From Annona cherimola (Eukaryota > Streptophyta > Magnoliopsida > Magnoliales > Annonaceae), in assembly GCA_030490835.1 (NCBI GenBank), contig CM059971.1, positions 74,294,224 to 74,358,223 on the forward strand: DNA of 64,000 nt. Reading direction: 5' to 3'. Made by a program: the position numbers and the translations under genes. Under the pieces are notes generated by a model. That model was not told where the DNA came from, made no database searches, and was given only the letters and a program-made list of their open reading frames with translations. This document shows, one piece after another, positions 33,061 to 47,394 of this stretch (its first letter is position 1; each line of letters begins with the position of its first letter).

Positions 33061-33200
33061 TTATAATTGAAAGGGGGCTAATTACATAAGCAGCACAACC
33101 TTTTTCCTATCCACGTTTGGTTAAACTTCGCAACCTATTTTTTGACCAACCCATTATCCTCCTAAAAAGGCAAAAAACAGCAGCATCAGATGAGGCTTCC

Positions 33201-34941
<1,741 letters not shown>

Positions 34942-35061
34942 GGTTCCTTTTTTCAAGAACAGAACCGAAAGAAAGCAGAGAAGAGCAGGGGACAGTTGAG
35001 AAGGGCCTTGAGAGGCTTTGGAATGGAAAGTTGGTGCAGGATGGAAATGCATGGATACATG

Positions 35062-35069
35062 AATTTATA
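35062..35069 (-). promoter_or_regulatory. TATA box of the GA2-oxidase gene
   Basis: TATAAATT on the minus strand, 121 bp upstream of the chosen ATG. A start about 30 bp downstream would give a 5' UTR of roughly 95 bases and exclude the ATG at 35052. A CT-rich tract lies just upstream (35165-35210). Confidence 0.6.
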
Positions 35070-37262
35070 CCACTCGAGAAAATGCTGTGTAATGTTTAAA
35101 AGAAATTTAAAAGGTATATGATAGAAGTTTCCTTGAAAAAGATAGCTTGACTTGGCACTGCTAGGACCATGCTTTTCTTTTTCTTTCTTTTTTTTCCCTC
35201 TCCCTTTTTTTATATTAATATTTCCCCACCACCCACAGAGAAACAGCTTGATACTCTGGTGGAGTACCGCAGTGGGATGGATGATACGACACACACATGT
35301 TAGCAAATTATTTAGTTTCGATCTCCCAAAAATCAAAAGTTTCAGCCCATTTGAATATGCAATCACTGATTGGTTGGCATGAACTGAATTGAAGTACCCA
35401 AAAATTAAAAAAAGTTAAGGATAGTGTAGTAAATTAAATTGGGTTAAATATTTGCCACTTGCACCACTTTTAAGTGCGTGTTTTACCTATGGCTGGAGGC
35501 AGCTAGAATATGAAATAAGTCCCTCACTTAAAAATTGCTAAAAACTACTTTTTTCTTTTGTTTTTTTAAGTCTCAAGTCTCGGGAGTCAAATTTCAAAGA
35601 TTCCTTCATTTGTTTTCGCTAAAAGAGGAGAGTGACAGGATTTTCAAATTCAAGGATGTTTGACATTTTGAGAAAAGGAATAATAGGGTTGATTCTGTTG
35701 AGAAAGAGGCTTAGATGGAACACTCAAGGACAATGACAATGACAATCTACACAATAAGATGGCCTCACAATCCACGGAATTAGAAGCGGGGTGGGGGTGT
35801 GGTTTCGGTCAATTTCCTCAAGAAAGAGTGTATTATTTTTGGAGTAGGTAAGGGTGTATTATTTGAGAATGTGGATGGTAATACCAATAATTGTTATCCA
35901 ATTATATTCTATCATACCTATGTCCAAAAGGTGGTGTATATCTTGCATTTCTTTAACAAGATGAGGAATCTCGAGACATGGCCACGGAATCGAATGATCC
36001 GGTCTGTTCGCTAGGGCCTTCTCGATCTCATGTCTCCAATTAGTTTCCATCTTGAAATTGTGCAAATTGGATTGCCCGATCTATTTCCACTGTTAATTTT
36101 AGTTTTATATCCATTCGTCTTAGTAGGTATTTTTGATGAGTTCAACAAAATGTGTAGCAGATAATTACTGAAAATATAAGTATTATTGAATAAATAGAAA
36201 TATTAAAATGGTTAAAGATAACTGTATACACTTTATTGTCAATGCATAGACGTGCAAATACTCTGGGAAGAGGATATATAAAAAAGTGAAAATGTTCCCC
36301 AACTTTCACCTTTTGTATGATTTATTGTTTTAACTACATAATTATATTACTTTGTAATCATTTTTAACATTTTTTCGTACAAGTACTTTATCTGCCATAA
36401 CGTTTTTACTCATCTTCCAAACACACCCATCATTGCATCGCAAATAACCCACGCCCCATCTTGTCAACTTTTAATTCTATTTTATCTATTTTTATGAAAT
36501 TGGAGGCGTAATTTCCATGCTTAATGATGCCTGAAATTGTGCAGTAATCGAGACAAATGGTTTATTATTTTTATCAGTTATCATTTCAATCATTATTTCA
36601 TATCATTGGTTACCCTTTTTCATTTTTCCTTCGGAAGTTTTTCTTCTTCTTCTTTAATTTTCCTTACATGTTGTTTGATTCAGATGGTTAAGATCAACCG
36701 CGCGTCAATTTTAGTTTTAATGCACGAGTGAAATTCTCCATCTATAAATTGAGGTAGAAGATTTTTTTTTTTTTTTGGAAAAAAAAAAAAACCTTCAATA
36801 ATCCCAACCACATATATGCGTAAGTATCTATCCACAAGGATCGTGCCCCACCACACCGTGCATGCAGGTTCTACAATTATCATTCAACCACATGCGCGTG
36901 AGCAGACCTGATACGTGCGAATGCGATGGCAGGAGGCCTCTTGCAACCTAGCATCGCCCCACACCAGCATACGTTACTGTCATGCATGAGTCATGTCTTT
37001 GGGTTGGATCATGATGTTCAAAACGAGCGTGCCATGCAATTGTGGTCTGCGTTAGTGGAATCTCAAGCGTATAAATTTTAATTTGTTTGACTCTTAAGGT
37101 TCATATCTGGGTGTGTTTGGTAACTTGGAATGTGAGAGAATAATAATGATATGGTACTAATGGAAATTATCAAAAAGTTATAAATAATAATAAAATAAAT
37201 AGGATATTTTTCAGAAAAAATAAAATAATAATAATAAAGAATAGAGTAATGAGTTAATTAAA
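35070..37262. other. Intergenic and GA2-oxidase upstream region
   Basis: No supported gene. It contains a hairpin of T17, GG, A14 at 36760-36791 and a moderately GC-rich patch with RY (CATGCATG) motifs at 36885-37060. A decayed MITE-like piece starts GGGTGTGTTTGGTAAC near 37111. Confidence 0.5.
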
Positions 37263-37692
37263 ATGTCAAATATCATCAAAAGGAGTCGAAGAAAGAAGCA
37301 ATATATATAATTTTTTCTTTCCCCAAAGCTAATCACCCCAAGTTTCAAAAATTTTTGAACACAAGTCCTCTCCTGGATAAATCCCTCGTAGATGTAATTT
37401 GTGACATAAAATAACTAAAATACACTTGTAATAACCTTATCCCCTAGCTAGCACTACAACAAATCTTGTCATTAGGAATGTCAAATATCATCAAAAGGAG
37501 GCGAAGAAAGCAGTAAAATATATATAATTTTCTCTTTCCTCAATGCTAAACACCCCAAGTTTCAAAAATTTGTGGACGCAAACCCTCTCCTTATAAAACC
37601 CTAGTAGTTGTAATTTGTGACATAAAATAACTCAAATACACTTGTAGTAATCTAATTCCCTAGCTAGCACTGCAACAAATCTTGTCATTAGG
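37263..37692. repeat. 215-bp tandem duplication
   Basis: Two adjacent units (37263-37477 and 37478-37692) at high identity. Each starts ATGTCAAATATCATCAAAAG and contains CACCCCAAGTTTCAAAAATT. Each ends with CACTACAACAAATCTTGTCA (CACTGCAAC in the second). The unit end resembles a CACTA-type transposon terminus. Non-coding. Confidence 0.9.
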
Positions 37693-37884
37693 GATGAATT
37701 TGCCTCTTCTTTTTATTGCTAGTGGACACAGCAATTCCTCACTAACAATTATACTAGCTGCAATTTGTTTCAATATAAATATCAACTATGATCTTATTAG
37801 TCTACACCACTCTATATACCCTAATTTTTTACTATTGAAAATGACTAAAATATCTAATAAATATATTTCAAAAAGATAAAACTT

Positions 37885-38131
37885 GGGATGCATTTGTTAT
37901 TAACTAAAACAAAAGCTTTTATTTAAATTTTTTTCTTTTATCATTATTTTTTCACATCTTTCTATACAACTAACATACTTTTTATCCATTTTTCATAATT
38001 TTTATACAACTAACATATCTATTTAACTTTATTCTTTTCATTCTTTTTCATTGTCTTGATCAAATCACGTAACTTTCTCTTGTTTCAAAAATTTTTCCCT
38101 TAAAGTTTTTCTCTAAAGCTAAATACACTTT
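37885..38131. mobile_element. GTTTGG-family MITE, decayed
   Basis: Contains two copies of the family phrase 'TATACAACTAACATA' and the ATCAAATCACGTAACTTT segment. Ends are degraded (GGGATGCATTTGTTATT and GCTAAATACACTT). Confidence 0.6.
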
Positions 38132-38394
38132 AACATCTGCATTAATAACTTTATAAAAAAATTCAAAATTAAAAAAAAAATATAATTTTGATTATTTAGC
38201 TCCGGCTAACAAGAAAGTCTATTGTGAATATTGGATAGCATCAATTTTTAAAAACTTTTTATTTCTATCATAACAGAACTCTTTTTTTGAACTTTCGCTA
38301 TATATATTCGAGTTATTTCATGTCATAGTTAATAATGCCATTGTTTCAACTAACGGGGGATTCAGCACGTGAAAATATGAAACTTGCTTTTGTT

Positions 38395-38625
38395 ATTCGT
38401 TAGAACTTTTTTTTCTTAATCATTATTTTATTTTTCAATTATTTACATACATTTTTCTATATAACTACTTTGATTTTTAATATTTTTCATAACTTTTAAT
38501 ATAGCTATCCTATTCATTTTAACTTTATTTATTTTACTTTTGAATATTACCTTTATCATATAAAAATATTTTCTTTCATTTAAATAAAAAAATTTTGCGT
38601 AAAATTTTTCTTTCGAAATACCATG
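38395..38625. mobile_element. GTTTGG-family MITE, decayed
   Basis: Family core text (TTTCAATTATTTACATACATTTTTCTATATAACTAC region, then ATTTTAACTTTATTTATTTTAC) with degraded ends. Confidence 0.55.
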
Positions 38626-38639
38626 GACATTAATAGATA

Positions 38640-40440
38640 CATCCATACAAACTATTCCAAGTTCAAGTTACATACGTATCAAGTTGCCCGTTGCTGTCAA
38701 TTCAGAGTAGGTGTAGGGGTAAGGGTAGGGGTGGCTAGGTAGACACACGTGTCTGAAAAGGGCCATGCCTTGGTCCACCCCTCAGGAATCTGAGTGGCCC
38801 ATCTCAAGCAGATCTTGTCTGAGCATCCAACCCAACCAACTGAACCCTTTAACCGTCTGACAGATACCTTAAAAAAAAAAAAAAAAGAAACATATATATC
38901 TACAAGGCATGCTGAACGACTGATACATTGACCAGGTTGCAGTGTTGCGTTCGGAAATTCCGAAAATGGGGGTAGGTAAGATGGGATGGAAGAAAGAAAT
39001 GAATGGTCCCGATTTGAGATTGGTTGGGGAATTTGATAAAAGGTGGGACAATGACGTACGTGGGTGCGTCTTGGATTGGTGGGGAAAGTGTAGCTGATAT
39101 ATAATTTGATACTTTGCTTGACTTCAAGGCTCTGTGATTGTATGGTGGTGAATGGTTTCCTTTGGTAGGCCATGCACCTGAATAGACCCAATCCAAATCT
39201 TGTACGCCATGCGCAGTTTTAATTAGATAGATGGATGGATGGTTGCTGTTCATCATCTTTAAGTTGGCGTGGCAGCTGAATAGACCCAATCTCAATCTTG
39301 TGCCCCATGCGCATTTCCTGTCAATTACTCTCTCTCTCTCCTTCAAATTTTCTCTCCTTCAAATTTTCTTATCCTTCAACTGAGGATGTGTCTGTCCTTT
39401 GGTTGAGTGTCTTGAGAATTAAAATGCAGAAGTTTTTTATCCCCATTAGTTTCGGTACCTTCTAATTGATCCCATATTTAATTACTCTGACCATCTAATT
39501 TTTTTCTCATCGGTTCTATATTTTAATCACCATCTTCTAGATACATATAATTTTTCAGTAATTTTTTTTCAATAAAATCTATTATTTGTGTTGTTTTTGT
39601 TCATTCTTCTACCAACAATAATAAGGAGCAGGAGTGTACGTAGTCTGAGGCTTCTTCAACAAAGTTCCTAAAATTGTTTACCTAATACTTGTTAGCAATA
39701 AAGTATGTGATCGTTAAATTAAAGTCTTTTATTTGGTAATAAAGAGGGAAGCAAGGTAAAAATTATTTTAAAATTTTAGAAAGTGAAAAAATGATGTGAT
39801 GCATATCATAAGGACGATTAAAGATACTTGTGCCTATACCTATGATTTTTTCACACAAATTGCATTATGCTTATGATTTAAAACTTACAGCAAATATGCT
39901 CATAAATTTTTAAAATATATAATTATGCTTATTATAAGCATGAACCCTCTTTTAAAAAAATATGATGCTTTTTGGTAACTCCGAATCATCTATTTGTTTA
40001 TTAATGTAAATTTAGCTAAATATCAAAAATTAATTTGATTAAATACATTATTGGGTTGTAACTAAGTTTAAAATAATTTATTTATTAGGGCCCACCAAGG
40101 TATCCAATGAAGGCAAATTTTTAATATCTTAACTAAATACCTATTAATAAAATATTGTGCGTGAATTTGGTTTTTTAAAAACAAGAGATGGGCTCTTGTC
40201 ATAAGCATAAATATAAATATTTAACACTCATTGGTATATTTGCAATAAAAGTGATTAACTTACAAGATTAATGACCCATATAAGGTTAGCTTACTAGCCT
40301 CCGAACCAAGGGTTATTACGTGACTTTTCAAAACCACTAGAAAATTTGCAGCTAATTACATCCAAAAGACGTTTCTGCAGAGAAGCACACTCCAACAATT
40401 CAAAGGATGAAAGCATAATGGCTAAATAGCAAAAAGTCTA
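38640..40440. other. Intergenic, no gene seen
   Basis: 38700-39350 is less AT-rich and has a G-rich TAGGGG-like run (38709-38732). It also has a 38-bp imperfect direct repeat, CTGAATAGACCCAATC... at 39178-39215 and 39276-39313. Frames of up to 164 codons on the minus strand have no recognisable domain and overlap each other in different frames. I do not call them. Confidence 0.5.
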
Positions 40441-40450
40441 TATCAAAGCC

Positions 40451-40460
40451 TATAAATAGG
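40451..40460 (+). promoter_or_regulatory. TATA-like box of an unassigned leader
   Basis: TATAAATAGG with a purine-rich then CT-rich segment downstream (40460-40600), resembling the U3/R junction of an LTR or the leader of a decayed retroelement. No coding region follows. Confidence 0.35.
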
Positions 40461-40751
40461 AGAAAGAAAGACACACCCATTCCAACCAAGGAGAGGAGTC
40501 AGGAGAAGACTCTCTTTCCTGCCAAAGAGTCTTTCCCGCAAAGCCTTCAAAACTACATTTTCCAGCCGCATTAGGCAGTTAGCCAAAGTGGTCGTTTCAT
40601 TCCGACCTATTCATGCACCTGTTTCATTACACTAAGGATTTAAATGTTTTTATGAACAGTGAGGATTAAAATTTTTTTTTGGTTGATTGGTAGATATTTA
40701 CATCTATCTCAATATGCATTACATTTAACCCTAAGATATTCTTACAATTTT

Positions 40752-40916
40752 TTCCAAAAAAAAAAAGAAAAGAAAACATCCTCCACCACAATAACCGGAA
40801 GATACTGCTCCCATTTTATAATATAGAGAGACTTGCTTCCAACCCAGATTGAACTGGGATCACTGGCAAATGCGCCAGAGGTGAGCACCACTATGCCTCG
40901 GTGTTGGGCTCAGTGA
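40752..40916 (-). mobile_element. tRNA-derived SINE
   Basis: On the minus strand, A-box-like GCATAGTGGTGCTCACC is followed by B-box-like CCAGTTCAATCTGG, a body ending GTGGAGGATG, and a T-rich tail (TTTTCTTTTC plus T10). The T-rich tail is typical of some plant SINE families. No TSD was fixed. Confidence 0.6.
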
Positions 40917-42380
40917 TATTAACAGTAGGTAACAGCGTGAGGGTAATATGTAATTTTTGGTGGAACTACATGGGGGTAGTATGCATTCTGTGAAACTATG
41001 TGCGATATATCTGCAATCAGCATCAAACTATGTGGGTACATATGCAAATTGTCCTAATTTTTTTAAGAAAAGTTTCATCCAGCACATCTTAGTATGTTAT
41101 AGATGACACATTGACCTTACTCAATTTTGTAACAAATTCACCTTGTTTTTATTCTTTTGAGACCTATACATTAAGAGAAATAAATTAGTTTATAATTTAT
41201 TTTATCATCTCAAAATGACATGGCCTATCTAACTCGCACGCATCATATTTAATTTTTGCAATTGCATATACATATATTCTCATATCTACTTTACTCCTTT
41301 GCGTTATATACAATACTGGTGCTTTCAATCAATACCAATATTTAGATCGAATAGTTGACTTATCATAATGCTTTCATCCCGGCACATAGCAAGATCCATT
41401 TCAATCAATGTATAAATTTTATCGAGTTTATATTACTGAAAAATTGATTAAAGTTTAATAACTTACCTAAATATTTCATAAAATAGTAATAACTTTTTTA
41501 TTTAATACAATGTTAGTAGAACTAGCAACCATGGCAATGCCCTTGTGGTTCACGTAATTGCCTTTCATTTGGCAAGCGTAAGTTGAACTTTCGCCATTAT
41601 CCCCCTTTTAATAAGTTAGCGCTTTTGCATTGTCTCTCTAGGAAATAGTGAGACTTTTATAGCTTCTTTCTGAAATGAAGGTATTTTAAAAAGATTCCCT
41701 TCATAGTGCGAGAGTTGTGAATAAGTCTAATTGTAATATCAGTTGTTATAGTATGTAAAAAATACTAATAAAAAATTCTTATTATAACCAAATTTGACTA
41801 GATAGCCTAAGTAGTCTAATCAACGACTAGAGACTTGTGTGGTTCGATTGACACTTGTTCTTTTTTTTATCTTGTTGCGCCCCTAGTTGATCACATAATT
41901 GGAGGACAACTTCAAGAGAAGGGTAAAGAATGCAAGCACCTTTATCCAACTTTGAACTCTGAACTTTCTACCCTATACACCCTTATGTACATACACTCAC
42001 ATCAACTACTTGGTCATCAAAGTAGTGGTGGTTGACACTAGTTTTAGTTCCTTTCCATTTTTGTATAATTGGTATTTTAATGGTCCAACAATCATAGAAT
42101 AATGTATACATTGATAAATAATCAATGCATTTTTTAAATGAATTTAAAGATCCATTCCATTCATTAAGTTTAGAATCATTATAGGCCGGTACAAATTTTA
42201 TTTAATCTATAAACAAAAATAGATAAATATAATGGCAATTTAATAATTGAAAACACTATAAAAAAGGTTAAACCTTTTGAACCAAACCGCTCAATCCATA
42301 GGTTTGATCATCAGTTTGGTTTTGATACCACTGATTAAGATTAAATATATATTTTCTAAAACATTGTTGAATTCAATGGA
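40917..42380. other. Intergenic, no gene seen
   Basis: AT-rich; short frames only. Confidence 0.5.
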
Positions 42381-42385
42381 ATATA

Positions 42386-42488
42386 TCTAGCTCGAATGAT
42401 GTTGTCGGCAAGGAAATTATAGGCAGCAGCCCTTAGCTAGCCACCATATAACAATGAATTTCCTTGTCAAGGACAACATTTTGTAGTG
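42386..42488. mobile_element. Inverted repeat with CACTA-like end
   Basis: AATGATGTTGTCGGCAAGGA (about 42395) pairs with TCCTTGTCAAGGACAACATT (about 42461-42480) around a 45-base loop. The right side ends TTTTGTAGTG (42488), which inverted reads CACTACAAAATG. It may be a CACTA terminus or a small foldback element. No partner end or 3-bp TSD was found. Confidence 0.4.
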
Positions 42489-42844
42489 CCTTGATGGGCC
42501 CCTTCACGGACCGATCTCTGGTGCGTTCCAAAATGAAAATCGGCTTCTAAATTAGTTGCAGGGAATTTCTGAGGGAAGTACAAACAATTCGTGTTTTTGT
42601 ACCCGTATCACCAGTTACAAATGTGTAACCGATTCCAAGGAAACATGTGCATAGGATATATGCGTATGTTGAATTGAACCGCAGGTGCTACATTCAAGGT
42701 CGACGCTTGCTTGCAATCTAAGTTCCAAACGTATAGCCGCTGGAGCAGGGTGCATGTCAGTGGGATACACGGTCTGATCAGGTCCGTACATTGCCAGGTT
42801 CACAAATTAACGACAGAAACTTTCACCACTAGGTTAGCGTGGGG

Positions 42845-43185
42845 CTAATTAAGCAAAGCAAATTGCCTGCTTAGCACACTTCAAAATATTTATTTAAATT
42901 TTTTACGCACTTGTTTATCAAATTGTATTTAACATATAAACTAAGTTTTACCATTTTTGAATATGTGTATGCATTTTTTAAGATTTTTAAAGATAAAGGT
43001 ATTTTAAATACATTTATTGACATAGATGTTTAAAAATCTTTAAAAAATATATAAACATATCCAAAAAAGTAAAACTTGGTTTATATGTTAAATACACTTA
43101 GATAAACAAGTATGAAGAAAAAACAAAAAATTGTTGTAAATGGATTTTTGATGTGGGCTAAGTGAGTCATTTGCTTAACCCGGAC
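42845..43185. mobile_element. Long-inverted-repeat hAT-type MITE
   Basis: The left end carries GCAAATTGCCTGCTTAGCAC and the right end, inverted, GCAAATGACTCACTTAGCCC. The arms share AAACTAAGTTTTACCATTTTT and AAAAAAGTAAAACTTGG. Same layout as the copies at 31.3-32.1 kb. Non-coding. Confidence 0.72.
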
Positions 43186-43197
43186 TAACAGGATCAT

Positions 43198-43430
43198 TCC
43201 TCCAAAAAAAATATGTGAGATAATAAAAGTAATAATGATGAGGAAAGAGAATAAAGTCAAAATAGATATGTTAATTGTAGAGTAGTTGTGTAAAAATGAT
43301 TAAAAAGTAGAATAATTATGTATAAAGACTTGAAAAATAATTTAAAACAGAATAATTATAAAAAATAAATTTTAAAAATTTTGGCTAAAAAATTTTGTTG
43401 ATAAGCAAAACTCCCTAAATAGCTATAATT
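43198..43430. mobile_element. GTTTGG-family MITE
   Basis: Inverted orientation relative to the 9529 copy. Contains GTAATAATGATGAGGAAAGAG and AATAAAGTCAAAATAGATA, followed by two GTAGAATAATTAT-like units. Adjacent to the preceding hAT-type MITE. Confidence 0.65.
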
Positions 43431-43667
43431 TTTTATGCATATATTTATAATTATCTCAATTTATATTACATTTAAGCCATGAGATAATCTTACAATTTTC
43501 TAAGAGAGATAATAAACTCTCATTAATTAAACACCTAACAAAGGAAAGAAGTAAAACTCTCACAAAACAGGAAAGAAATAAACACCCTGATGCACGTGCC
43601 ATGAATCAAACACCTTGCCTCACCAAAATGGGAAAGACCCCTAGTGGGTAAATAACTCCATTTTATG

Positions 43668-43955
43668 GTTCGTTTGTCATTTAGTAGAAAGGAAGGACTC
43701 TTTTCTCACCATCATGCACATCTTTTTTGTTACGATTTTACACTTTAACTACTTAATTGTTTTTCTTTTTCTTTTTTTATGTATACATCACAATCATTTT
43801 TTATATTCATACAACTATTATATTTATTTTATCTGTATTCTTTTTACTAAACTCTTAATCATTATCCCCAATTAAATCCATCACACTATCACGTTTCAAA
43901 AAAAATTTGATAAAATTTTTCCTCATATTTTTCGTACAAAAATAGATCCTGGGTA
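43668..43955. mobile_element. GTTTGG-family MITE
   Basis: Starts GGTTCGTTTGTCATTTAG and ends TACAAAAATAGATCCTGGG. The core keeps ATACAACTATTATATTTATT and ATCCATCACACTATCACG. Confidence 0.6.
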
Positions 43956-45560
43956 TTATTTTTACGTTATAAAATATTACAATTTGTTGTGTTTGTCACC
44001 ATTCCTAAAGCAACCATTTAATTGTAATTATATATAGCTAAAATCCATTCATAAGTAATCAAAATTAACTTATATAAATAAAATTTAGCTACTAATTATA
44101 TTAACATTTGTTGTAATGTTGATATATCTAATGACACCATCATGGATGACCAGGACTAAAATGGTTTTGATTTGTATTTTTGTATCTTTGATTTGTATTT
44201 GATGAAGAGTAGAAGAACATGAAGAATAAATTTCGAAAAATGATGAGAGTTGTGAACTTCTGTAAAAATATATTTTTGAATGGTTTTGATGATGATAAAA
44301 GAAATATTTTGGTGTTATTGGTTTTAATATTGTAAAATTGTGTTTTGGGATGATTTTGTAAAACTACAAACTTATATGGGATTTTAAAAAGATTTAAAAG
44401 AGTCGTGTGTTTGTGGAATTAACATTTTAAGTTATGATGCAAATTGCGATAAGATGAGATTGTGATAAGATGTTTTAATTGCGATAAAATTGAAATTTGA
44501 AAATGGAATTTGAAAATGGAATATGCTTGTTGGAATGCTTAGAATAATCATGAAATATGTTGTTTAAGTTTGATAAGATTGAGCTTGAAATTTGAAAATA
44601 GAATATACTTTTTGGAATGCTTGGAATAATCTTAGAATATGCTCAATTGATAACTTTATTTAGAATAATCATGAAATATGCTATTTGAGATGGGCTTAAT
44701 CTTGAATTAAGATTAGTTTATTCATTCATGATTATCTTTAGTGGATTAACATGATTGAACCAGAAGTAGGATTTTCCTCAAAATTTGTATTTTACAAAAA
44801 AGGGGAAAAGGTCGACCTTTTAGTTCAGATTTATTACTGTATCAACTGGAGTAGCAAACGGTCTACTTTTTTGATTGAAAAGGTCAACCTTATAGAGATG
44901 GCAGAAACATAGATTTTAAGAAGTTTGGATTTTCATGGAGACCTCTTGGGCTATCTTCTAGGCCACATTTTAAGTGTTCAAAAGGCTTTAAAATGAGGAT
45001 ATTGAGGAAGTTAGAAACATGGAAGAAAAACTCACCAAGCACCCAAGAGTGAAAATTTCAATTTTGCCACTTTGAGAAGAACACTCTTGAAGAAAAGTTA
45101 TCATCTTTCAAATGAAGTTGTTGTGGTGATTCAAAGTTTTAAGTTGTTATTCAAATGTTGAATTGCTGCTCTTACTGATGTACTAAATTTGTTTGTTTTT
45201 TATTTAAAGTTTTGTTCTTTGTACTACCTTGGTGTTAATGGTAATCAAACCAAGAGGAAGTGAATCAAAATATTAATTACTTTACAAGTCTACCTAGAAC
45301 TTAGTACTAATCTAAAAGATAATTGAACAAACTGTATCACTGTAACTTTGTGTGTTAAAGTTGACTAGTAGAACTCAAATCATCGTACTTAGAGAGTAGA
45401 GTAAGATAAGGAGATCTAAACTACTATATATGTTCTTGGCTTTGTGATTTAATTTTATTGTTGTAGTTTGTATTCTTTGCTTGATTCACATCACTTTATC
45501 AAAGTTCTTTGAGTAGCCATGATACAGGACTAACAAGAGTGATCTAGTGTGATAGAAGTG
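43956..45560. other. Possible decayed retroelement LTR/leader, unassigned
   Basis: A low-GC stretch with two GGTC(G/A)ACCTT blocks (44808-44816 and 44882-44890 regions) and a T-rich leader-like segment (45430-45490), in the style of copia LTR plus leader. No readable gag or pol. Speculative. Confidence 0.25.
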
Positions 45561-46727
45561 ATAATTAAAAACCAAGAGAATAAACATAAACTAAATAAAT
45601 ATTAGTTATCCCTAAAAACAAGAAAAGTAATTGAAACATAAAGACCATAATAACAAAATAAAAAGTTGCATAAGTAACTAGGTAAGATGTCCAACTCATA
45701 TAAAAAAGTAGGGTGACAGGGTTGGAAAAATGTTTTCACCGAATGCCGAATGGACCGGAATATATTATTATATATTACCGTTCAATGAATGCAGGTAAAT
45801 CCAACAGTTAATTAATCGAAAGAGGTGCATGAATCGTTGCTCCGAGTATAATTTTGTTCGTTCTTCTGATGTTACTTGCCGGGAAAGTGTTCCACGTCAA
45901 AGGAAGCATTTACTTTCTAAGGTAATCGTTAAAAACTAGACTAACTGTAGGGTTTCAGCTGTGTTGGTGTCTAAAGGGAAGAATTGAATTCATATAACGT
46001 CACCATTTACCAGTCACCTTAGTCATTTCATGACTGTTAACGACAGCTCGCAAATAATCAGAATTTTTCATGTATTACATTTATAACTATTTATTTAATT
46101 AAGAAATCTAATTTCACTTCACTTAAATATTTGGGAATTGGATTAAAACAGTGCCAATATATGGAGATGAGCACGAGTGCAAGAAGGGGAAAGAGGGATG
46201 CGGGACGTGCATGGCATTACAATGGGCCGAATGTTCCATTCCATGTTCAAATATTTCCATGGCCTCCATATAAAAAAGTGCCAGATTTATGTAATATAAT
46301 AAAATTATTCAATTTATATAATGATTTCATAATTTTTAATTCAATATTTGCACAATCTGAGACATGCTTCTCATGTAGATACATGATTACATAAATCTGG
46401 CACACGCGTGTGCAAATGAATCCAAATGACTTCATATTATGCACTAGATTATTTACAAGAAACTCAAAATTTCTTTTCTTATTTTTACAATGGAGATCAT
46501 GCTTCTATGGACCCTTGAAGTTGAGATCAACACTCATATATTCCCACGTATTATACCATTGGTCTATCCCTAATTGAGGAATTCAAAACTTCTTTGATTG
46601 TGCATTTATTTTAAAATAAAATAAATATAAAAAATATAAATAAATGATGAAATAACAAATTAGTGACCAAATTTACATAAATAAAATTTTCCAAAAAAAA
46701 GCAATGATATGGAAAAAGTATTTAAAA
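45561..46727. other. Intergenic, no gene seen
   Basis: AT-rich. An inverted pair, GTGCCAGATTTATGTAAT and ATTACATAAATCTGGCAC, lies at about 46278-46295 and 46385-46402, enclosing about 90 bp; it may be a small foldback element. Confidence 0.5.
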
Positions 46728-46865
46728 AGTACGTAGCTCAGCTCAGTTGGCCAAGGATGACATTGTCGCCAACCCTCATGCGAGTTTTGACCCGTTTTGT
46801 CGTCCTTTCTTATAAATGTGAGCAAATGTCTCCCCTGGGAGTAATAATCTTCCTATTATGAACTT
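46728..46865 (+). mobile_element. tRNA-derived SINE
   Basis: A strong A box, TAGCTCAGCTCAGTTGGCC, and a B-box-like GAGTTTTGACCC about 40 bases later. A body follows with CTCCCCTGGGAG and a short T-rich end. The head resembles a tRNA but cannot form a complete acceptor stem. Confidence 0.62.
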
Positions 46866-47390
46866 TAGTCTCTTTTTTAATATTGTTAGAAAATCTGTAA
46901 AAATTAATGAGATTGATTTGTAAGAATTCATGCGCTTGACCTGTAATAATCATTTAAAAATGAGATGTTGTAAAGTAACCAATCAAAAAAATATATCACA
47001 AGAGAACAAAAAAAAAAAAAAATTAAAAAAAACTTTGCTCTTGATAATCCAATTAAATGTCATAGAACGTGGAGGCTATCTTATTGAATAGGAGTAGAAT
47101 AAAAAGCTTTACTTTTTTGCCTAACTTAGGATTGTACAATTAGGTGGAATGGGATGCAAAAATAATCCAATCTAATGGAATGGAAGATTGTTCAAGGATT
47201 GGATGAAGTAAGGATAGGTGGAGAACTTAGAATAAAAATATATTAAGGATGAGAAATAATGTATTAGAATTGTAAAAAATTATATTAAAAATAGAAAGAA
47301 GTAAGCTATTATTTTTTAGAATAGAATTTTTTTTTTAAGAAATATAAAATTCTATTTTAGGATCATCCGATTATGTAAGTTATGATCTTA
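46866..47390. other. Intergenic, no gene seen
   Basis: AT-rich with an A run at 47008-47023. 47120-47340 may be a decayed MITE (GGAATGGGATG, TAATGGAATGGAAG). Confidence 0.45.
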
Positions 47391-47394
47391 ATTA

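Noticed and set aside
34942..35052. Upstream ATG extending GA2-oxidase by 37 codons
   Set aside because: It is only about 10-17 bp from the TATA box, so probably not transcribed; family proteins begin at the MVVL methionine.
38709..38732. Interstitial telomere repeat
   Set aside because: The TAGGGG-like run is too short and irregular and does not match the plant TTTAGGG unit.
38697..39346. Overlapping minus-strand frames of 164 and 148 codons
   Set aside because: They overlap in different frames, include homopolymer-encoded Phe runs, and show no family motif.
37452..42488. A single 5-kb CACTA element between CACTACAAC and TTGTAGTG
   Set aside because: The terminal similarity is partial, the 3-bp flanks (TAG and CCT) differ, and no transposase is readable in between.
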